64,000 nucleotides of DNA from Clostridium thermarum (GTDB lineage: Bacteria > Bacillota > Clostridia > Clostridiales > Clostridiaceae), in assembly GCF_006351925.1 (NCBI RefSeq), contig NZ_CP040924.1:738501-802500 (forward strand). The letters are read 5' to 3'. A program made the translations under genes and the position numbers. The notes beneath the pieces are model-generated. The model searched no databases. It worked only from the letters and a program-made list of their open reading frames with translations, and was not told where the DNA came from. Positions 30,362 to 40,400 of this stretch are shown in pieces; within the stretch, counting starts at the first letter, position 1; each line of letters begins with the position of its first letter.

Positions 30362-32236
30362 ATGGATAATACTAATGATAAGTTTTCATTGAAAAATTTT
30401 ATACGTGAAAAGATGAATGATCTACGTAATTTGAAATTAGTTAAAAAGCTCATTTATTCATATATAGTTATCATTACTATTCCAACTATAGCTTTTTCTT
30501 TACTCACAATCAGGGGATTTGAAAATAATCTGAAAAAAGATGCTATCAGTGAAAACAGGTACCAGTTAGAAGCTGAGAAAGCCAGTATTAACAGAAACTT
30601 TCAAGCATTGGTAAAGATGTCACAGATGGTTATTACCGATGACAAGTTTATGGCTTATATGAAGTCATCTGATGAGTATAACATTGATGAATTAGTTGAA
30701 TTTAATCAGGACACCTTGAACAATATTTTAAGGATGCAATATAGTAACCCATCAATAAAGAGTATTAATTTTTTCAGCAGCAATAAAAACGTTATGGAAA
30801 TATGGCCTTTGATATTTAAAGACTATAGGGCTAATGATAAGTACTGGTATAAAAAAACTATGGAGGCCAATGGTAAATTCTATTTGGATCTCAGCGTAAA
30901 CTATGATGATATTATATTTGATACTTTCAGAAATGCAAATGGAGATGGCGAGCCAGTAGTGGGATTTTGCAGGGCAATAATTGAAAACAGGAATATCGGC
31001 GTCATAAGAGTAAACATGCCTTCTAAAGTTTTTTTTACTAAGATGTTTAGTGAAAATGAAAAAACAGAAGGTCAATTCTATGTAATAGATAAGTCAAATA
31101 ATATTTATACTAATGAAAACAGCAAATTTCTAAAGGAAAATTTCTTGCCTTCACACTTCCTATTGCAGGAATATTTAAAAAATAAGAAAGAAAACAGTGA
31201 TAATTTTACCTTAACATATAATAAAAAAGATATGATCGTTATATATACCGAAATTGAGGAATTAGGCCTGGATATATTAAATGTAGTATCCATGGACGAA
31301 CTTATCCATTATACAAAGCAGATGAAAATTGTATATATATTGGGCTCTGTAATTATTATAGCTATTCTTTCTATTGTCATATATTTTATAACCTCAATAC
31401 TTCTTAAGAGACTCTATGTTATTATTCAGTCCATGAAAAGAATGCAGCAGGGAGATTTTAATATAGATATACCTATAAGAGGCAGTGACGAAATAGGGGA
31501 ACTAGCCCATCATTTCAGAAAAACTTTGAAAAAAATTAATGAATTAATTCAGGATGCAGTAGATAAAAGGTCCGTTACCAAGGAGGCTGAACTAAGAGCT
31601 CTGCACAATCAAATTGATTCACATTTTATATATAATACCTTGGAAAATATAAAGATGATGGCAGAAATAGATGAGCAATATATGATTGCTGATTCTATTT
31701 ACTCACTGGGAGCAATGATGAGATATAACATGAAGTGGAACAGTGAATTTTCCACATTGCATGAAGAGATAGCCCATATTCAGAATTATATTACATTAAT
31801 GAATGTAAGATTTGACAATAAAATAAACTTAATTTTGGAGATAGAAGAAAATCTTCTTGAACATGAAATCTTAAAGATGTCTTTGCAGCCCATAGTGGAA
31901 AACTCAGTAAAGCATGGACTAAAGAACATGATGGATGATGAAAAATTCAACATCTGTGTAAAAGCCTATTTGCAGGGGATATTTTTTAAGGTATCCGTTA
32001 CTGATAACGGAGTAGGTATACCAAAGGATGAAGTAGAAAAACTAAACAAAAAAATCTCAAACTTTAAAAAGTCAGATAATGATGAAGTAAATGAAAATAA
32101 GAAAAAAGCATCTACTGGTATTGGACTTAAAAATGTTAATGAGAGGATTAAACTTTTTTATGGAGATGAATATGGTATCGAAATATTAAGCGAAGTTGAT
32201 TCATACACTAGCGTTATTGTAACTCTGCCTTATTAA
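30362..32236 (+). CDS. YesM-type sensor histidine kinase
   Basis: A 624-residue membrane kinase: helix 1 (KKLIYSYIVIITIPTIAFSLLTI, about 27-49), an extracellular Cache-like sensor of about 270 residues, helix 2 (VYILGSVIIIAILSIVIYFITSILL), HAMP (MKRMQQGDFNIDIPIRGSDEIGEL), His_kinase with LHNQIDSHFIYNTLENI (His near 421), and HATPase with QPIVENSVKHGL, DNGVGIP and STGIGLKNVNERI. It phosphorylates the YesN-type regulator encoded 19 bases downstream. Gene context suggests that it senses glucan oligosaccharides, perhaps via the binding protein; that is inference. Confidence 0.93.
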   Translation: MDNTNDKFSLKNFIREKMNDLRNLKLVKKLIYSYIVIITIPTIAFSLLTIRGFENNLKKDAISENRYQLEAEKASINRNFQALVKMSQMVITDDKFMAYMKSSDEYNIDELVEFNQDTLNNILRMQYSNPSIKSINFFSSNKNVMEIWPLIFKDYRANDKYWYKKTMEANGKFYLDLSVNYDDIIFDTFRNANGDGEPVVGFCRAIIENRNIGVIRVNMPSKVFFTKMFSENEKTEGQFYVIDKSNNIYTNENSKFLKENFLPSHFLLQEYLKNKKENSDNFTLTYNKKDMIVIYTEIEELGLDILNVVSMDELIHYTKQMKIVYILGSVIIIAILSIVIYFITSILLKRLYVIIQSMKRMQQGDFNIDIPIRGSDEIGELAHHFRKTLKKINELIQDAVDKRSVTKEAELRALHNQIDSHFIYNTLENIKMMAEIDEQYMIADSIYSLGAMMRYNMKWNSEFSTLHEEIAHIQNYITLMNVRFDNKINLILEIEENLLEHEILKMSLQPIVENSVKHGLKNMMDDEKFNICVKAYLQGIFFKVSVTDNGVGIPKDEVEKLNKKISNFKKSDNDEVNENKKKASTGIGLKNVNERIKLFYGDEYGIEILSEVDSYTSVIVTLPY

Positions 32237-32255
32237 ATAATAGGAGATAGATGCT

Positions 32256-33875
32256 ATGAGAAAAGTTTTGGTTGTTGATGATGAAAAGCTAATTAGAACC
32301 GGCGTAAAAACAATGATAGAAAGAAAAGCAAAAGACTTTTATGATGTAGTTTTATGCTCTAATGGACTTGAGGCACTAGATATTGTAAGCAAAGAAAAAA
32401 TTGATATAGTTATAACAGATATAAGGATGCCCGAAATGGATGGAATAACTTTTATCAAAAAACTGCAGGAGTTTAAATTTAAACCGCTAATATTAATACT
32501 AAGTGGTTATGACGATTTTAACTATGCTGTAGAAGCACTGAAATGTGGAGTACAAAACTATTTATTAAAGCCTATTAAGAGAGAAGAATTATATGAAAGT
32601 CTTGATAAGATTGAAAATATAATAAAGAAATCTGAGGAAACAGAAGCTGTAAAGAATGCATATAGTGTACACATAGATGAATACATTGAAGCCGAAATAA
32701 AGAATATTATTTTGAGGACTGATATTTCTGAGGCTGAAATTGAAAACATTGGAAAAAGACTGCAGTTTGATTTATTAAACCATAAGTATTATATAGGCTT
32801 GTTGATAAAAGAAGAGAACAACAAACTTGAAACAGATGTAAGCTTAAAGCAGGACATTTCTAATGAGATAAATATTATACTTGATAGATATGGTAAAGAA
32901 TCACAGCATAGTGGTTTTAAAACTTTTCAATGGCATAATGGGCTGGTGATTATTTCACAGGACATAAGCGTTTTTGAAATTATTAAGCAAAAGTGTTTGA
33001 ACGATTACAGATTTAGATATCATATTGGATTAAGTAATCCAGGTCAAGGTATTATGTCATTAAAACCTTGTTTTGCTCAAGCAGAAGAGGCCTTAAAATA
33101 TAGAATATTCATTAATTATCATGGCAATACAGTGATTAAATACTCAGATATTCAAGACAGAAATAAGGACTATAATTTACAATCAGACAAGATTGAAAAG
33201 CTGGGTAATATGCTGGGTACAGATAGGGATAAAGAGATTTACAGTCTCTTTGATGAAATTTTTAATGAAAATAAATTTAGAAATTTTAGCATATGTTACC
33301 TGGAGGAAACTAATAAGTTGATAAACCATATGGTTTTGGATGAAATCGAAGCTAGAATTTTTTCAAATGAGGAAGATATGCTGAAAAAGATCCAAAAGTT
33401 TAAGAGTATATATAATTTCAAAAACTATAAACAATATTATCATGAGCTAAAAGATTTTATTATTTCCATTAATGAATATATTAAAACCATGAAAGAGATA
33501 TATGGAAATAAGGATAAAATCGATAAGGCCATAGAGTTTATTAATAATAACTACCATAAGGACATAAATTTAGCTACAGTATCCAATGAGGTCTCCTTAA
33601 ATTATTCATATTTTTCTCAAGTATTTAAGGAGCATACCGGTGAAAATTTTGTCAGTTATCTGAAACGAGTTAGAATCAATAAAGCAAAAGAGATTCTGAA
33701 AAGTGATGAGAGTAAAGTGTATGAAGTGGGCAAAATGGTTGGTTATGACGATTCTAAACAATTCTCCAAGCATTTTAGAAGCATAACCGGGGTTTCGCCT
33801 ATAGAATATAAAAGAAATTTCTTTAAAGAATCAAAGGCTTCAAAGCAAAATGATGGTACAAATAAGGAGGAATAA
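32256..33875 (+). CDS. YesN-type response regulator with AraC DNA-binding domain
   Basis: A 539-residue protein. The receiver domain (1-120) has VDDEK, phospho-acceptor Asp in VITDIRMPEMDG, SGYDDF and YLLKPIK. A long middle helical region follows, then two AraC helix-turn-helices (about 425-525): VSLNYSYFSQVFKEHTGENFVSYL and VGKMVGYDDSKQFSKHFRSITGVSPIEYKR. It is the natural candidate to bind the shared upstream motif at 26433 and 37149. Ribosome site TAGGAGATAG. It lies two bases before the phosphorylase gene, so the three are co-transcribed. Confidence 0.93.
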   Translation: MRKVLVVDDEKLIRTGVKTMIERKAKDFYDVVLCSNGLEALDIVSKEKIDIVITDIRMPEMDGITFIKKLQEFKFKPLILILSGYDDFNYAVEALKCGVQNYLLKPIKREELYESLDKIENIIKKSEETEAVKNAYSVHIDEYIEAEIKNIILRTDISEAEIENIGKRLQFDLLNHKYYIGLLIKEENNKLETDVSLKQDISNEINIILDRYGKESQHSGFKTFQWHNGLVIISQDISVFEIIKQKCLNDYRFRYHIGLSNPGQGIMSLKPCFAQAEEALKYRIFINYHGNTVIKYSDIQDRNKDYNLQSDKIEKLGNMLGTDRDKEIYSLFDEIFNENKFRNFSICYLEETNKLINHMVLDEIEARIFSNEEDMLKKIQKFKSIYNFKNYKQYYHELKDFIISINEYIKTMKEIYGNKDKIDKAIEFINNNYHKDINLATVSNEVSLNYSYFSQVFKEHTGENFVSYLKRVRINKAKEILKSDESKVYEVGKMVGYDDSKQFSKHFRSITGVSPIEYKRNFFKESKASKQNDGTNKEE

Positions 33876-33877
33876 AC

Positions 33878-36800
33878 ATGTCAGTTAGGTATGATCTAAA
33901 CAAGGAAGGACAATTTATCATTGAAGACTATGACAAAGCAAAAACCTTTGCCAGCTTCTTGCCTGGTGTTGCAGGTATAGATGGCATACCCATGTGGTCA
34001 TTTTATTGCAATAGAGGTCAGGGCTTGGGAAGCTTTGGAGTAAATGATAAAGATAGTACTATTATGGAGTTTATGCCTGCAGTTACTATGTATAAAAATA
34101 TAGAACTTCAGGGTTTCAGAACCTTTATAAAATATAAGGGCTCTATTCATGAAATATTCTCTTCTATGTCCAATGACAGTGTTAAGAGGAGAATGATAAT
34201 AGAAAAGAATCTATTTAAAGTTGAAGAAGTAAATGATAACTTGAAAATTGCAGTGACAGTTACATACTTTACAATGCCAAGAGAAACCTTTGCGGCCATT
34301 GTAAGAAAAGTAGAAATCAAAAACCTGGATGCAGTTGAAAAGGAAATTGAAGTTCTGGATGGATTAACACAGATTATTCCATTTGGCTATAGTAATGCAG
34401 CTTTCCAAGCAATAGCCAACTTAGCAAGAGCCTGGTTTGATGTAATAAACCTGGAAAATAATATTCCATACTATAAGGTTCGAGCAACAACTTCTGACAG
34501 CTCAGAAGTGGGAGAAGTTAACAAAGGACATTTTTATTTGTCCTTCACTTCCGAAAGTAAGGGCTTAGTTTCTCCAATATTTGATATGGATATCATTTTC
34601 GGAAATAATACATCACTTACAAAGCCTGATGGCTGGGATTGCTCCATAGATGAGCTGTTAAGCAGAAAGCAGGTAGCGGAAAATAAGATCCCGGGGGGAT
34701 TTACAGGCACTAAGACTGTTTTAAAAGATAAGTTTGTAATATACACGGTAATAGGACATGTTGCTGCTGAAGAACTTATTAATAGAAGAAAGAATGATTT
34801 TACCCTTGAATATATTGAGAAAAAGCAAAAGGAAGCAGTAGAATTGATAGATGAGTTAGTCAGCGATGTAAACACAAACACTGCTCACAACAACTTTGAT
34901 AAGTATATAGACCAAAGCTTCCTGGACAATATGCTGAGAGGTGGAAAGCCATTAATCTTCAAGTCTGGTGAAAAGAACCATGTTTATCATGTGTTTTCAA
35001 GAAAACATGGTGATACAGAAAGGGAATATAACTTCTTCTCATTAGAACCGGCTTACTATTCACAGGGAAATGGAAACTTTAGAGATGTAAATCAGAATAG
35101 AAGAAACGATGTACTAATCTACCCTGAAGTTAAGGATTTTAATGTTAAGCAGTTTATGAGTTTAATTCAGGTAGATGGATATAATCCACTATCTGTTAAA
35201 GGTTCAACTTTTAAGTTAAATGAAAAGGCTCTTGATGGTATTTTGGAATTTGTTATCAGTGATAAAGAGGGCATAGAAAAGATCTTAAAGGACAAATATA
35301 CTCCGGGAAAACTTATATCCTATATTGTTGACAATGATGTTAAGCTTTCATTATCAAAGGAAGAGTTATTACAAAAAGCCCTTGAAGTATCTGAACAAAA
35401 CTACGAAGCTGAGTTTGGCGAAGGTTACTGGTCAGATCACTGGACATACAATATGGACTTAGTTGACACTTACCTATTGGTTTATCCTGATACCATAGAA
35501 AACTTTGTCTTTGAGGATAAGTCTTATCGTTTCTTTGACAGTCCTGTAAGGGTGTTAAAGAGAGTAGAAAAGCATGTAATAACTAAAGGAAAAGTGCGTC
35601 AGTATGGGGCTATAATGGAAGATGAAGAAAAATGCCATAAGCTGGGAATTAGTATAAAGGGCACTAATTGGCTAAAGACCAAGCACGGGTTAGGTGATAT
35701 ATATGAAACAAACTTATACGCAAAGCTGGTATCCTTGGCTTTAAATAAGTTTGTAACTATGGATCCTTATGGCATGGGTATCGAAATGGAAGGCGAAAAA
35801 CCAGGCTGGAACGATGCCATGAATGGTCTGCCAGGACTCTTCGGGTCTGCTATGAATGAAACTGCAGAACTTAAGAGAATAGTGGAATTTATTATAGAAG
35901 TATCTGCTAAGTTTGATAAGGAAGTTAAGCTTCCTGTTGAGATTGCAGAACTGTTAGACAAGGCTGAAGAACTTCTAAATCAATATATAGACGGAAAGCT
36001 TAATGACTTTGATTACTGGGATAAAGTGGCTTCTGCTAGAGAAGAATACAGAGATAAGGTATATTATGGAATTGATGGAGAGGAAAAGACATTAAATACT
36101 AAGAGAATTCTTGAAGTATTCAAGAAATTTGACAATAAGATTGAACAGGGCCTAAGCAAATCCTTAAAGTATGGTAATGGAGTTTATCCAACTTATTTCA
36201 CATACAAAGCTACTAAGTATGAAGTGTTAGAAGGAAAAACTAATCCGGTAAATGGCTATCAAAATGTGAAAGTCACAGAATTTGAGTGCGAGCCGCTGCC
36301 CTTGTTCTTGGAAGCCCCGGCCCGTATTCTAAAGAGTATGAAGGATAAAGAGGCTGCATCAGTACTTTACAGGGAAGTAAAAGCAAGTAACATGTATGAT
36401 AGAAAGTTGGGAATGTATAAAACTTCCGAGCCAATAGATGCTTTCGGAAATGAAATCGGAAGAGTAAGAGCCTTTACTGCTGGCTGGCTGGAAAGAGAGG
36501 CGGTATTCCTTCACATGGAATATAAGTACTTACTGGCAATACTAAAAGCTGGTTTATATAAGGAATACTATGAGGATATTAAAACTGCATTGATACCATT
36601 CTTAAACCCGGCAGTTTACGGCAGAAGTATCCTTGAGAACTCCTCCTTTATTGCAAGCTCAGTAAATCCGGATGAATCAATGCACGGACGAGGCTTCCAG
36701 GCCAGACTCAGTGGTTCTACTTCCGAAGTGCTAAGCATGTGGTTTATAATGATGGCAGGAAAAAAGGTATTCACTTATGAAAATAATGAATTGAAGCTGA

Positions 36801-37060
36801 CCTTGAGTCCTATTCTTTCTGCTGACTTCTTCGATGAAGAAGGAAAAGCTGGCTTCAAATTCCTAGGTAAAACAGCTGTAACCTATCATAACCCAAAGAA
36901 GGCTGATACCTATGGAGATGGTGGCGTAAAGATTGAGAAAATGGTACTTACTACAGTGCAAGGAGAAGAGGCTGAAATACAAGGTGATACAATTGGAAGC
37001 CCATTTGCTGAAGCTGTAAGAAACGGAAATGTAAAGTCTATAGAAGCATATCTGGCATAA
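33878..37060 (+). CDS. Glycoside phosphorylase, GH161/GH149-like (beta-1,3-glucan phosphorylase candidate)
   Basis: A 1060-residue cytoplasmic protein with no signal peptide. It has a beta-sandwich N-terminal part (PGVAGIDGIPMWSFYCNRGQGLGSFG) and an alpha-barrel with EGYWSDHWTYNMDLVDTYLL and PYGMGIEMEGEKPGWNDAMNGLPG; the Asp of WND (about residue 646) matches the catalytic acid of GH94-related phosphorylases. Length and layout fit GH161 or GH149, which cleave beta-1,3-glucan or oligosaccharide with phosphate to give glucose 1-phosphate. Neighbouring GH16 laminarinase, ABC importer and YesMN support that reading; GH94 proper is shorter. Start ATG follows AAGGAGG. Family assignment is from memory of motifs and context, not a search. 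Confidence 0.7.
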   Translation: MSVRYDLNKEGQFIIEDYDKAKTFASFLPGVAGIDGIPMWSFYCNRGQGLGSFGVNDKDSTIMEFMPAVTMYKNIELQGFRTFIKYKGSIHEIFSSMSNDSVKRRMIIEKNLFKVEEVNDNLKIAVTVTYFTMPRETFAAIVRKVEIKNLDAVEKEIEVLDGLTQIIPFGYSNAAFQAIANLARAWFDVINLENNIPYYKVRATTSDSSEVGEVNKGHFYLSFTSESKGLVSPIFDMDIIFGNNTSLTKPDGWDCSIDELLSRKQVAENKIPGGFTGTKTVLKDKFVIYTVIGHVAAEELINRRKNDFTLEYIEKKQKEAVELIDELVSDVNTNTAHNNFDKYIDQSFLDNMLRGGKPLIFKSGEKNHVYHVFSRKHGDTEREYNFFSLEPAYYSQGNGNFRDVNQNRRNDVLIYPEVKDFNVKQFMSLIQVDGYNPLSVKGSTFKLNEKALDGILEFVISDKEGIEKILKDKYTPGKLISYIVDNDVKLSLSKEELLQKALEVSEQNYEAEFGEGYWSDHWTYNMDLVDTYLLVYPDTIENFVFEDKSYRFFDSPVRVLKRVEKHVITKGKVRQYGAIMEDEEKCHKLGISIKGTNWLKTKHGLGDIYETNLYAKLVSLALNKFVTMDPYGMGIEMEGEKPGWNDAMNGLPGLFGSAMNETAELKRIVEFIIEVSAKFDKEVKLPVEIAELLDKAEELLNQYIDGKLNDFDYWDKVASAREEYRDKVYYGIDGEEKTLNTKRILEVFKKFDNKIEQGLSKSLKYGNGVYPTYFTYKATKYEVLEGKTNPVNGYQNVKVTEFECEPLPLFLEAPARILKSMKDKEAASVLYREVKASNMYDRKLGMYKTSEPIDAFGNEIGRVRAFTAGWLEREAVFLHMEYKYLLAILKAGLYKEYYEDIKTALIPFLNPAVYGRSILENSSFIASSVNPDESMHGRGFQARLSGSTSEVLSMWFIMMAGKKVFTYENNELKLTLSPILSADFFDEEGKAGFKFLGKTAVTYHNPKKADTYGDGGVKIEKMVLTTVQGEEAEIQGDTIGSPFAEAVRNGNVKSIEAYLA

Positions 37061-37076
37061 ATTAAATAACATATGA

Positions 37077-37113
37077 AACTGCACCTGAATAAATGTTTAG
37101 GTGCAGTTTTTTT
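37077..37113 (+). terminator. Terminator of the transporter-YesMN-phosphorylase unit
   Basis: AACTGCACCT (37077-37086) pairs with AGGTGCAGTT (37099-37108), followed by a run of T. Confidence 0.88.
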
Positions 37114-37148
37114 GTTAGAAAATTAAATAGTTGGCATAATGTAATAAT

Positions 37149-37175
37149 CCAAAAAAACCACACCAAATATGAAAT
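37149..37175. promoter_or_regulatory. Shared upstream motif, copy 2
   Basis: CC-A7-NN-ACACC then AA-N-AT-NN-AAAT, the same as 26433-26459. The distance from motif start to cre start is 76 bases here and 77 there. Confidence 0.5.
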
Positions 37176-37193
37176 TTTTTTACTTATCATATA

Positions 37194-37223
37194 TTTACAC
37201 AGAAGGTAGAATTAAACTGTAAA
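37194..37223 (+). promoter_or_regulatory. Promoter candidate of the GH16 glucanase
   Basis: TTTACA (37194-37199), 18-base spacer, TGTAAA (37218-37223). The leader to the ATG at 37403 is about 170 nt. No other gene is seen in 37061-37402. Confidence 0.45.
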
Positions 37224-37224
37224 A

Positions 37225-37238
37225 TGAAAACGGTGTCA
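37225..37238. promoter_or_regulatory. Catabolite-responsive element (cre), CcpA site
   Basis: TGAAAACGGTGTCA, a full match to TGWNANCGNTNWCA, placed immediately after the -10 box as at 26510. Confidence 0.8.
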
Positions 37239-37402
37239 TTAAAATTTAGCTATATATAAATTATGGCTTTATTGTATTTTCTGAATAGCTTAACTGAAAA
37301 CATAAGGGGGGATAGGATGGAGAAAACAATCTGAAGTCTCAGCATCATGGAAAACTTATATTTAAAAAGACTGTGAAAATCTTTTTCAGAGAGGAGCTAA
37401 AC

Positions 37403-40400
37403 ATGAAAAATCTATTTTGCTCATTTAAGAGACATGGTAAGCAGATTATTGCGCTGTTTGCAATGCTATGCTTTATCATTGGAAATGCAGCTTTTATTCC
37501 AGCAGTAGAAGCAAATGCAGCTACAGGTACAATTAAAAGGGTAGTTAATCCGGCTGATTTCTACGTGGATAACGGAACCAGAGAGGTTACCTTACAGAAG
37601 CTGCTTCCAAAACAAGTTGACGTTGTTATGTCAAATGGTACAAAGTCCAAAGCGGATGTTACTTGGAACACAAAAGGATATGTATCTAATGTTAAGTCCT
37701 CACATACCTTTACTTTTACGGGTACGGTTAAAGGAACAAAATTAACAGCAAAAATAAAAGTAATTTTAGCCAATCCTTTTGTTATATCCATTAAAACACC
37801 GGAGCAAATTAGTGTTGCAAATGGAACAACAGTAGACAAGCTGAATCTGCCTAAGACAGTTACTGTGGTAAAGTCGGATAAAACTGCTGCAAGTGCAAAG
37901 GTAGTATGGGATACCTCAAAATATAACGGTAAGGTATTAAGGGAAACTGAATATGTATTTACAGGAGATGTTGAAGGAACCGAGAAAAATACTACCATAA
38001 CCGTTAAGGTTGCAGCACCCTCTATAGCATCAATAGTGGCACCTGAGCCAATAACTGTTGCAAATGGAACATCCTTAGCCCAGCTAAAAGTAAAGTTACC
38101 GGCAGGTGTTTTAGTTTATCTTTCTAATGGAGCTTTAAATGGTGTTGATGTAACTTGGGATACCTCAAGCTACGATGGTAACGTTTCAAAAGAAACTACT
38201 TACACCTTTAAGGGGGTACTTGAAGGTACAAAGTTAACAACTAGTATTGATGTAAAGGTTGGAGGACCTTCTATCATTTACGTAATGCAGCCTTCATCAA
38301 TTACAGTGTATGCTGGTACAAGCTTAGCGAATTTAGAAAATATACTGCCTAAGACAGTAAAAGTATTTATGTCAAATGGTGTTATAGAAAATACGAAGGT
38401 TACTTGGGACACATCTGCTTATGATTCAACATCAACGGCAGCGAAGAGTTATGTTCTTACAGGAACCGTTGAAGGATCAACTAAAACTGTAACAATAAAT
38501 GTTTATACTACAGCTGTAAGTGTAGCAGCACCATATATTGTATCTGTTACAGCTCCACAGCCTATCAACGTATATTATGGAACTCCTGTTGAAAACCTGG
38601 CTTTACCAGGAACTGTACAAGCAACTTGGTCAAACGGAGTTACGAATAGTGTGGCCGTAGTATGGGATACAACTGGTTATAATGGAAATGTTGAAGAAGG
38701 GGCAACGTATACATTTGTGGGCAGGGTACCTGGTACAACTATTACCACATCAGTAAAAGTGATTGTGCCGGCTCTTTGGACACTGGTATGGTCCGATGAA
38801 TTCGATAGATCAGGAACAAATCTAGATACAAATGGTTTGGATTTAGATAAATGGGGTTACCAGATAGGAACCGGAGCAGAGTATGGACTTGATGGCTGGG
38901 GAAATAACGAACAAGAATATTATGCAAAGAATAATATTGAGATTAAGAATGATACCCTGATAATAACTCCTAAAATGGAGAGGGTTGGTGGAAAGCCATA
39001 TACCTCAGGCAGAATATGGACTAAGCCAACATATGCTAAGAAATATGGTAAGATAGAAGCAAGGATAAAAATGCCAGTGGGACAAGGGTTCTGGCCGGCC
39101 TTCTGGATGATGCCGAAGAATGATGTTTATGGTGGTTGGGCATCCTCCGGAGAATTGGATATTATGGAAGCCATTGGTCATCAACCAGGTCATGTAAATG
39201 GAACAATACATTTTGGAGGCTCATGGCCCAATAATAAGTATGCCGGAGGTACACATCATTTTGAAGAAGGTACTGGTATAGGTGATTACCATACCTATGC
39301 TGTAGAATGGGAACCGGGTGAAATTAGATGGCTGGTTGATGGCGTAGTATATCATACACAGAACAACTGGTATACAAATGGAAGTGATGGTGATGAAAAG
39401 TATGCCTTCCCAGCACCATTCGACCAAGAATTCTACATTATTCTTAACCTTGCTGTAGGCGGAAACTATGTGGGAAACGTAGTTCCGGGAGCACAGGAAT
39501 TTGAAGACAATCCAGCAATGGAAGTTGACTATGTAAGAGTTTATGAACTTACTGGCAGACCTTACAAGACTCCGGTAGAACCAAGACTTGAGGTAGAAGA
39601 ATTACCGGCAGGTGCTAGACCTCATCATGATGAAGAAGGTAATGCACTGAATTTAGTGTATGATACCAATTTTGAAAATGGCATTAAAGATAACCGTGAA
39701 GGTATAGACGCAGAATTTGGTAATGGGTGGAATTTCATCCACAACGCACAATTTGGAGGTCAAGCAACTGTAACCGTAGAAAGGATTGATGGCAGGAATT
39801 TTGCGAAGGTTGATGTAACCAATGCAGGTAATCAGAATTACTCTGTACAGCTTGAGCAGCATACCACCTTAGGAAAAGGCAGATGGTATGAGTTTTCCTT
39901 TGATGCAAAGGCCGATAAGAACAGGACAATAGTAACAAAACTAGGCGGAGGCTCTACAGTAGGCTGGGCAGCTTATTCTGATAGTTATACTATTAATTTA
40001 ACAACCGACGTTCAATCCTTTAAGAAAGTATTCCAGATGACAAAGGACTCAGATATCTTAACCCGTATAGAATTTAACTGTGCAACTACTACAGGACCGG
40101 TTTGGATTGGAAATGTAAGGCTTGTAGAAGTTGATCCGCCATCAGTGGATCCAAATAAGTCAAAGGATCCTCTTCCCAACAGCGGAAACCATGTATATAA
40201 TGGTGCCTTTGACAAGTATACCATTGATAGATTAGCTTACTGGACACTTAACAAATCTGCAAATGCTGCTGCAGCAATGTTTGTTCCGGAAGCAACCAGG
40301 GAACTCAATGTCAATATAGTAAAGGGAGGAAATGCTGCTGAGGATGTAACTGTGGAGCAAGGCGCAATACAGTTAACAAAGAACAGCGATTATTTACTAA

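Noticed and set aside
37373-37402. Ten extra codons at the start of the glucanase
   Set aside because: They contain the GAGAGGAG ribosome site of the ATG at 37403, after which a standard signal peptide begins.
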